The notes beneath the pieces were generated by a model. That model did no database searches and was not told where the DNA came from. It was given only the letters and a program-made list of their open reading frames with translations. The position numbers and the translations under genes were made by a program. 64,000 bases of DNA from Guillardia theta CCMP2712 (taxonomy: Eukaryota; Cryptophyceae; Pyrenomonadales; Geminigeraceae), in the NCBI RefSeq assembly GCF_000315625.1, contig NW_005434586.1, positions 145,661 through 209,660 of the forward strand, read 5' to 3'. Of this stretch, positions 58,956 to 64,000 are shown one piece after another (position 1 is the stretch's first letter; the number at the start of each line of letters is the position of its first letter).

Positions 58956-59357
58956 TGAGGTATGCATGATATTTCTTGTTGACAAGTCTGAGAGAATTAC
59001 GAAAGATCGAAGAGATGTTCATCACGCAGGCTCAGCAACAAGTCACCACTACAAAACATTCTCCGGCCGATACTCTCCGAAACACGTCTCAACGTGAAAT
59101 TTAGCTTGGTATTGTCGCCGTCATGTTGTTTTATGCTCTTGATGCTTTGATTCTCTGATGATCTTAACCAGAAAATGGTGTCTGTCCCTGCGATGAATGA
59201 TTACTATGTCTTATAGCATCCTCGACTCCAAAATCCTCGCACCTGCGAATTCCATGCTCGTCGAGTGGCGCATGGCAGGGTCGTGGCCAAACAATTCGCC
59301 TGAACCAATGCATGTTTTGCTTTTGCTCCTCCCACTTCCTGTCAAAGGGATCAGAGC
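58956..59357. other. Intergenic between convergent genes
   Basis: 3' flanks of the PITP-like and ankyrin genes; I see no gene, repeat or RNA here. Confidence 0.5.
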
Positions 59358-60213
59358 TCAGAGAGAAGCAAACGACCTCTCATTAATGCAATACTTGTCA
59401 ATCATTTCAATGATCTTCCGTTGCCTGGAGTCCTCTGCAATGCTTCTCGGCGTTCTGCCATCCCATGTCGTCTCATGGATGTTCGCTCCATGCTGAAGAC
59501 AAGAGAGTCATACCATACCAACACGCCCATCGGACTCATCTACCTGGATGAGAATCTCTGCGATCTTAACATGCTCCTGCTTCACCCCATGCGCAGCCCA
59601 ATGCAATGCTGTCCACTGGTTCCAGTCTGTATGCCTCGTAAGAGGCAAGGACTGGCAGAAAGGAGCCCTCGTTACCTTGCGCATTCACATCGACTTGATG
59701 ATTCATCAGCAGTTTCACCGCATCGACCTTTCCAAACGCCGAAGCGTAAATGAGCGGGGTAAAGTTGACCATTGGCAGGGAATCCCTCTTGTTCACATCT
59801 GCTCCCTGGCCGATCATCTCCATCATTTTACCCGTCCTTCCCTTGCGGCATGCCCAATATAGTTTATCTTGTATCCTCTTCCTCCGCTTCTCTTGGTCCA
59901 CCCACAAGTCTGACTGGGGAACAGAAAAGTTCATCATCCCTCCAATAGCTTTCTTCCCGAGGTTGAAGAGTATCGGAATGGGCCCAGCTAGCAAGGATTC
60001 ATCGTTAGATTGCTTCCTCCCATCATCCCCGGACTTGACGTTCTCAGCATCAGCTACTAGCAATCGGCTCTTGCACCCAACAAGGTCAAACCTCGGCCTG
60101 AAGCAATTTACGCTGCTAGATACCCCGTTCGTGAAGCAGACGAGCGAAAACAGCACCAGCTGGGCTAGAAGATGCCGGCAAGGACAGGAGAGGCCGATAC
60201 TATAAGATTGCAT
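59358..60213 (-). CDS. Ankyrin repeat protein with signal/transit leader
   Basis: Starts MQSYSIGLSCPCRHLLAQLV followed by LFSLVCFTNGVSSSVNCFRP, a signal peptide with a possible transit region. A linker (IPILFNLGKKAIGGMMNFSV) leads to three ankyrin repeats across exons: KLYWACRKGRTGKMMEMIGQ, MVNFTPLIYASAFGKVDAVK, and TDWNQWTALHWAAHGVKQEH...IAEILIQ, then GANIHETTWDGRTPRSIAED, ending INERSFASL and a stop at 59358-59360. It probably faces the plastid or ER lumen and mediates protein contacts. An upstream in-frame Met at 60312 exists but would bury the signal peptide. Confidence 0.77.
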
Positions 60214-60606
60214 GAATCCCCGTGATCTTCTCCTCCCTCCTCTCTCTCCCCCCCCTGTACCCATGTTCACCACCTGTGGTCGCATCGCCGTCCCCGCCAT
60301 AGTCTCCCGCATACCCCCTCTGACCCCTCACCAACCGTTACAATTTCCGTTTTCCCCGTTACATCCACTCGTGTTCTTCGCTCGCTCGACAACGGTCAGA
60401 TGGCGCGAGACGACGGGCAGCCATGGCCTGCGAGGAGGAGGACGCTAGAGGGATAGGGAGGTAGAGGAGCCGAGGCTTCCAGAAGACGTGGATCAGGTTG
60501 TGGAGAAGAAGTTGCACAAGCACTGGATAAGGAGAAGGACGCGGAGAGCAGGAGACGCTCTGCAGAGCAAACGCGGAACAGCTTCCAATCGGCTAAGCTG
60601 CTCATC

Positions 60607-61354
60607 ATGCCGGGCTGGCTCGTACACATAGAAACAGAGAACGGTGGGCTCACGCCCGATGATATAGAAAAGATTAAGTCAGGTGGGTTTGTCACAATTC
60701 ATGCCTCTCTTCTGCGTAGTGCTGACTAGGCTGTCGCAGAGGTTGTTCGCTATGGAAAATTTAGGGATGTCAGTTCATCGATGTATGACCGACAAGCAGA
60801 TAAGTAGGAGATGATTTATTTTTAGTTTCTCGTTTCTGAATTTTTTTCTGAAGAAGAAAGATGGTGATCGAGTATGAAAACCGAGTTGACGCCGAAGATG
60901 CCCTCTGTAACCATGAAAATGCAGCACTTATGAGAAGAGGATTGACTTTGATTCAGGTGGAATGCATGCGACAGAAATCGCAGACGGAGTATTCTTGAAA
61001 GTGCTCATAGATGCCCAGAAAGATCCGGATCCCAACGACACCATGAATAGCCATGACAACAATCAACACGGGTTGCCGAGGGACCGCTACGGGTCCAAGG
61101 ACAACCATGGCAGGTCAAGGTCTCATTCTCGAGGAAGGAGAGACAAGTACTCGCAGCAATCTCCACGATCTCCTCCGAGGTTCCAAGAGCGTCCAAGGGA
61201 CATGAGGGCTCAAGGGTACAGGGACGAGGAGAGGCCCTGGCACAGGGATGATGCGAGGGACAGAGAGAAGGACAGAGAACGAAACCGCGACCGTGATCGT
61301 GAGCGAGACAGGGACAGAGATCGGGACCGGGACCGGGACCGGGACCGGGATCGT

Positions 61355-61406
<52 letters not shown>

Positions 61407-61657
61407 AGGACAGGGACCGAGATAAGGAAAGAGACAACAGAGACAGGGATCGTGATCGTGATAGAGATCGTGATCGTGATAGAGATCGTGATCGTGATAG
61501 GGATCGAGATCGTGATAGAGATCGTGACCGAGATAGGGATCGCTTCCGGGACAGGGACCGAGACCGATCCTGGGAGGAAAGGGATCGTCATGGCATGCGA
61601 GGGAGAGAGCATCATAGGGATCGCGGATATTCGCACTCTCAGTCACCGAGGATGTGA
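60607..61657 (+). CDS. SR-type splicing factor: RRM plus Arg-Asp tail
   Basis: The RRM is assembled from short exons: MPGWLVHIETENGGLTPDDI, then VVRYGKFRDVSSSMYDRQAD, KKMVIEYENRVDAEDALCNH and RRGLTLIQ. A 62-bp intron (donor about 60958, acceptor about 61019) leads in frame to DPNDTMNSHDNNQHG and a long tail with RSRSHSRGRR followed by about 90 residues of Arg-Asp/Arg-Glu dipeptides (61260-61560), ending SHSQSPRM. RD/RE-rich tails mark nuclear pre-mRNA processing factors. Coding sequence very likely extends upstream of 60607 in the same frame (EVAQALDKEKDAESRRRSAE), starting near 60423 after an unresolved small intron. Confidence 0.8.
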
Positions 61658-61741
61658 TCAAGACCCAGGTGTGATGCTGATCCAGCCTGATGCACGCGGC
61701 CATCCTATTCAGAGACTAAGGCACTCCTACCAGCCGAAATT

Positions 61742-61787
61742 ATTAGAGAGCTTGAGAAAAACGAGGTCACAACATACGCTCTCTAAT
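61742..61787. other. 10-bp inverted repeat between convergent genes
   Basis: ATTAGAGAGC (61742-61751) and its perfect complement GCTCTCTAAT (61778-61787), with a 26-base loop, lie in the 160-bp space between the stops of the SR-type gene and the lumenal protein gene. It could fold in both 3' UTRs; chance is possible. Confidence 0.4.
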
Positions 61788-61818
61788 CGTTCATTGAAAA
61801 TTTATAGTAACAGAATTT

Positions 61819-63089
61819 TCAATCTTTCTTCTTCGGTTTGAGGGGCATGGTATCAGTGGTTGGATCAATGCCAACTTCGATTGCTCTCTTGATCTCCTCT
61901 TCCTGTGCCTTCTGCAGCGCCCTTTCTCGCTCCTGCTGTTCAATCTCTTCAGATTCCTTCTTTCTCACCTCTGCTTCCTTGACTTGCTCGGCCTTCATCC
62001 TTTGCCTCAACTGAAGGTTCAAGTCATCAACTGCCAAGGGGGACGCAACCAGTCAAGACGCACCTCTGCATCCTCCATTTGTTGGAACTCTCTCTCTTTC
62101 TCAATCTTCTTCTGAGCAGCCTTCCTTTGTACCTCCTCGTACTTCCTCCGCGCCTGCTCCTCCGCCGCCCTTGATGCCTTCAGGATTCGGTCCCTCTCCA
62201 TCAAGGCCTTGCTCTTGGACTGCTCCGTCACTCCAGAACCTTTGTCGGCCTTCATCACAGCAGCAGAAGCAGCTCGCCTTTCCTCCGCGTCCTCCTAAAT
62301 TGCAATGAAGAAGATTCAGTAACAGCACATGATATTCAGAGAAATTACAATCCGATCACTCATCTCTTGGACGCGGATGACTGACTGCGCCCTCCTGACA
62401 GCATCGGAAGAAGCCAGGAAAGCTTGCTCTTCTGCATCCAATACCATCCTTTCCACCCCGTTCTCCGCTGCTTTCAAGGAGTTTGGCCAGCAAACCTTCC
62501 TCGCTGGTTCGGCGGCAGAGCCCTCAGTCACTTTGCTGTGAAATCCCGGCATGCACTGACCATTGGGGTCAGGAACAAGTGGCGATTGGATTTTGTCCAT
62601 AAGAGGCTTCCGCTTGGCTCGGTCAACTGTCGACTCTGTTTTCTGATTCGAGCTTTTATCTTCCTGGTACGGTTTGACATCCACTTTGATGACCTGCTGC
62701 AGTTTTTCGACCACAGGCTTTACCTCATCAATGTCTGCATGAGCGAACACGGGGAACAAGGTGCAGAACATGAAGAGTAGGGATCGAACAGCGATTTGAA
62801 CAGCAAGTCTATCCGATCTCCATGTCAGCTTGTCCAAGCAAGGATTGGATACACAAGAGGTTTTGTGCTTTATAATTTCTGACTCACCCGACGCCACGAT
62901 TGAATTTTTTTTGTGCTTTGGAAAGAAAAATGCAGGAATTTGGATGTTTCTTATCTTATTGTTAGCCTCACTACAAATCAAGTTTGGCAGTCTTGCCATC
63001 GGAGTAAAACCCAACGTAGTGCCAAGATTTGCCAGGAACAAACAACATACCAGACTGTGAAGGAGCAACCTTCCAGGCATCATCGCCAT
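61819..63089 (-). CDS. Predicted thylakoid-lumen coiled-coil protein
   Basis: Tripartite leader: an ER signal peptide (LLLHSLVCCLFLANLGTTLG) with Phe at +1 (FTPMARLPN), a basic transit region, then a second hydrophobic signal IAVRSLLFMFCTLFPVFAHA before DIDEVKPVVEKLQQVIKVDV, typical of Sec-type lumen import. The mature part has CMPGFHSKVTEGSAAEPARK with two Cys (QCMPG, KVCWPN) and a long charged coiled coil (RDRILKASRAAEEQARRKYE, QLRQRMKAEQVKEAEVRKKE) ending PLKPKKKD at the stop at 61819. Two introns separate the coiled-coil exons. I do not recognise the mature domain. It is divergent from RPT1. Confidence 0.68.
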
Positions 63090-63209
63090 GTTCGTTTTTA
63101 CCTCCTCGCCAGATCACATGAATCACAAACGCTCGTGCTCGCCCTCGATACCTTGCTCCCCCTCCCCCCTCCCAGGGCTCTCGCTCTCTCCGACATCTCT
63201 CCTTATGAG

Positions 63210-63400
63210 GCTTGTTTTAAATGTTTTTAAAATTAAAATCAACTATGAGAGAGAAGATCATATATACATTTTATACAGAAACAGGTTCTACCGCACTATC
63301 AATAATACAACTATATTTAGTTCAAAATCTCCTCAGTTTTAAATGTTATTTAGGTTCTTAAAATATTTTTCTGGCATTGAGTTTTAAATCGGACACCTGT
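63210..63400. promoter_or_regulatory. AT-rich divergent promoter region
   Basis: AT-rich sequence including TATATATACATTTTATAC between the lumenal protein start (63089, minus) and RPT1 (63532, plus). A shared promoter is inferred from position and composition; no factor site is identified. Confidence 0.4.
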
Positions 63401-63531
63401 CAGTCCAATCTAAACCACAGGATCTACCCCTCCTCTTCAAACCCCCACCCCCTATTGCATCATCTTCTCCGAGAACATATCGAGGGTATTTTGAGTACCC
63501 TACCCCGAGTTTCCAGACCAGGAGCGCCGCA

Positions 63532-64000
63532 ATGGCTAAGGGAGAGTGCCAAACGACGAACCGTGGGGACTATGCCTCGGATGACGAGGATGAGAAGCCA
63601 GTCCAGGCTCTTGATGAGGAAGATATTGAGCTGCTCAAGACGTATGGACTTGGTCCCTACACGAAGTCTATCAAGGAGTTGGAGGAAGACATCAGCAAGA
63701 TGAACAAGCGAGTTAACGACATTCGAGGTGTGAAAGAGTCCGACACTGGCCTCGCTCCTCCGAGCATGTGGGACGTTGTTGCGGATAAGGAGATGATGCA
63801 GCAGGAGCAGCCGCTACAAGTTGCGCGATGCACGAAGATCCTGAATGCAGGGCAGGACGATGCGAAATATATGATCAACGTGAAGCAGATTGCGAAGTTT
63901 GTTGTCGGCTTGGGTGATCGAGTTGCAGCGACTGATATTGAGGAAGGCATGCGAGTTGGAGTAGATCGCACCAAATATCAGATTCAGATCCCTCTCCCAC
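63532..64000 (+). CDS. RPT1: 26S proteasome regulatory ATPase RPT1 (PSMC2), 5' part
   Basis: Starts [20 protein letters not shown]. The next segments match RPT1 closely: [80 protein letters not shown] and [20 protein letters not shown]. These are the N-terminal coiled coil and OB-fold of this AAA subunit of the 19S particle, which unfolds ubiquitinated substrates. The window ends before the ATPase domain, so Walker motifs are not visible. No intron within 469 bp. Confidence 0.97.
   Translation, partial: MAKGECQTTNRGDYASDDEDEKPVQALDEEDIELLKTYGLGPYTKSIKELEEDISKMNKRVNDIRGVKESDTGLAPPSMWDVVADKEMMQQEQPLQVARCTKILNAGQDDAKYMINVKQIAKFVVGLGDRVAATDIEEGMRVGVDRTKYQIQIPLP

Noticed and set aside
61005-61703. 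Minus-strand frames across the Arg-Asp tail (His-Asp, Pro-Val, Ser-Leu repeats)
   Set aside because: Antisense readings of a dipeptide repeat; the plus frame continues an RRM.

Overview
This is intron-rich nuclear DNA of a eukaryotic alga. Genes are packed on both strands with short GT-AG introns, many only 35-70 bp, and pyrimidine-rich sense-strand introns full of microsatellites. At least four predicted proteins begin with an ER signal peptide followed by a transit-peptide-like stretch starting with an aromatic residue (biotin ligase, RRM-SAP protein, PITP-like protein, lumenal coiled-coil protein). That is the bipartite plastid-targeting signature of algae with a secondary red plastid. The style fits a cryptophyte such as Guillardia theta, but the species is my inference and was not checked. 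All exon structures were read by eye from splice consensus and reading-frame continuity.

Layout. 0-10 kb: a small SAM-domain protein (+), a long PTEN/tensin-like phosphatase-C2 protein whose P-loop looks dead (-), and a divergently transcribed coiled-coil/helical protein (+). 10-11.4 kb: an intergenic island of short ACCCC/GGGGT words. 11.5-18.5 kb: a cytosolic carboxypeptidase (CCP/AGBL, +) converging on a membrane-anchored collagen (-). 18.9-30 kb: an LRR-ARM-patatin phospholipase (+) meeting a plastid-type biotin-protein ligase (-) with 3 bp between stop codons, then an unknown intronless gene and a TIGAR-like histidine phosphatase. 30-38 kb: an FHF/HOOK-interacting protein, an RWP-RK regulator, a 465-bp pure hexanucleotide tract, a foldback element with a GC-rich core, and an intronless secreted LRR gene that resembles lamprey VLR repeats, carries one frameshift and is flanked by inverted copies of a 37-nt sequence.

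38-54 kb: a secretory ankyrin protein (+) running into a large plastid-targeted RRM-SAP gene (-), GC-rich islands, a USP10-type deubiquitinase (+) and a small basic protein. 54-64 kb: an F-box/kelch protein, a second ACCCC/GGGGT island, a plastid/ER-targeted PITP-like protein, an ankyrin protein with a leader, an SR-type RRM factor with a long Arg-Asp tail, a predicted thylakoid-lumen coiled-coil protein, and the start of proteasome ATPase RPT1, cut by the window end.

The genes do not form one pathway. Shared themes are plastid import, ubiquitin/proteasome function (USP10-like, F-box, RPT1), lipid signalling (patatin, PITP, PTEN-like) and the microtubule cytoskeleton (CCP, FHIP). The most unusual unit is the VLR-like LRR gene with its flanking repeats at 34.5-38.3 kb. 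Two assembly gaps (29662-30121 and 44612-44711) lie in purine-rich repeats.
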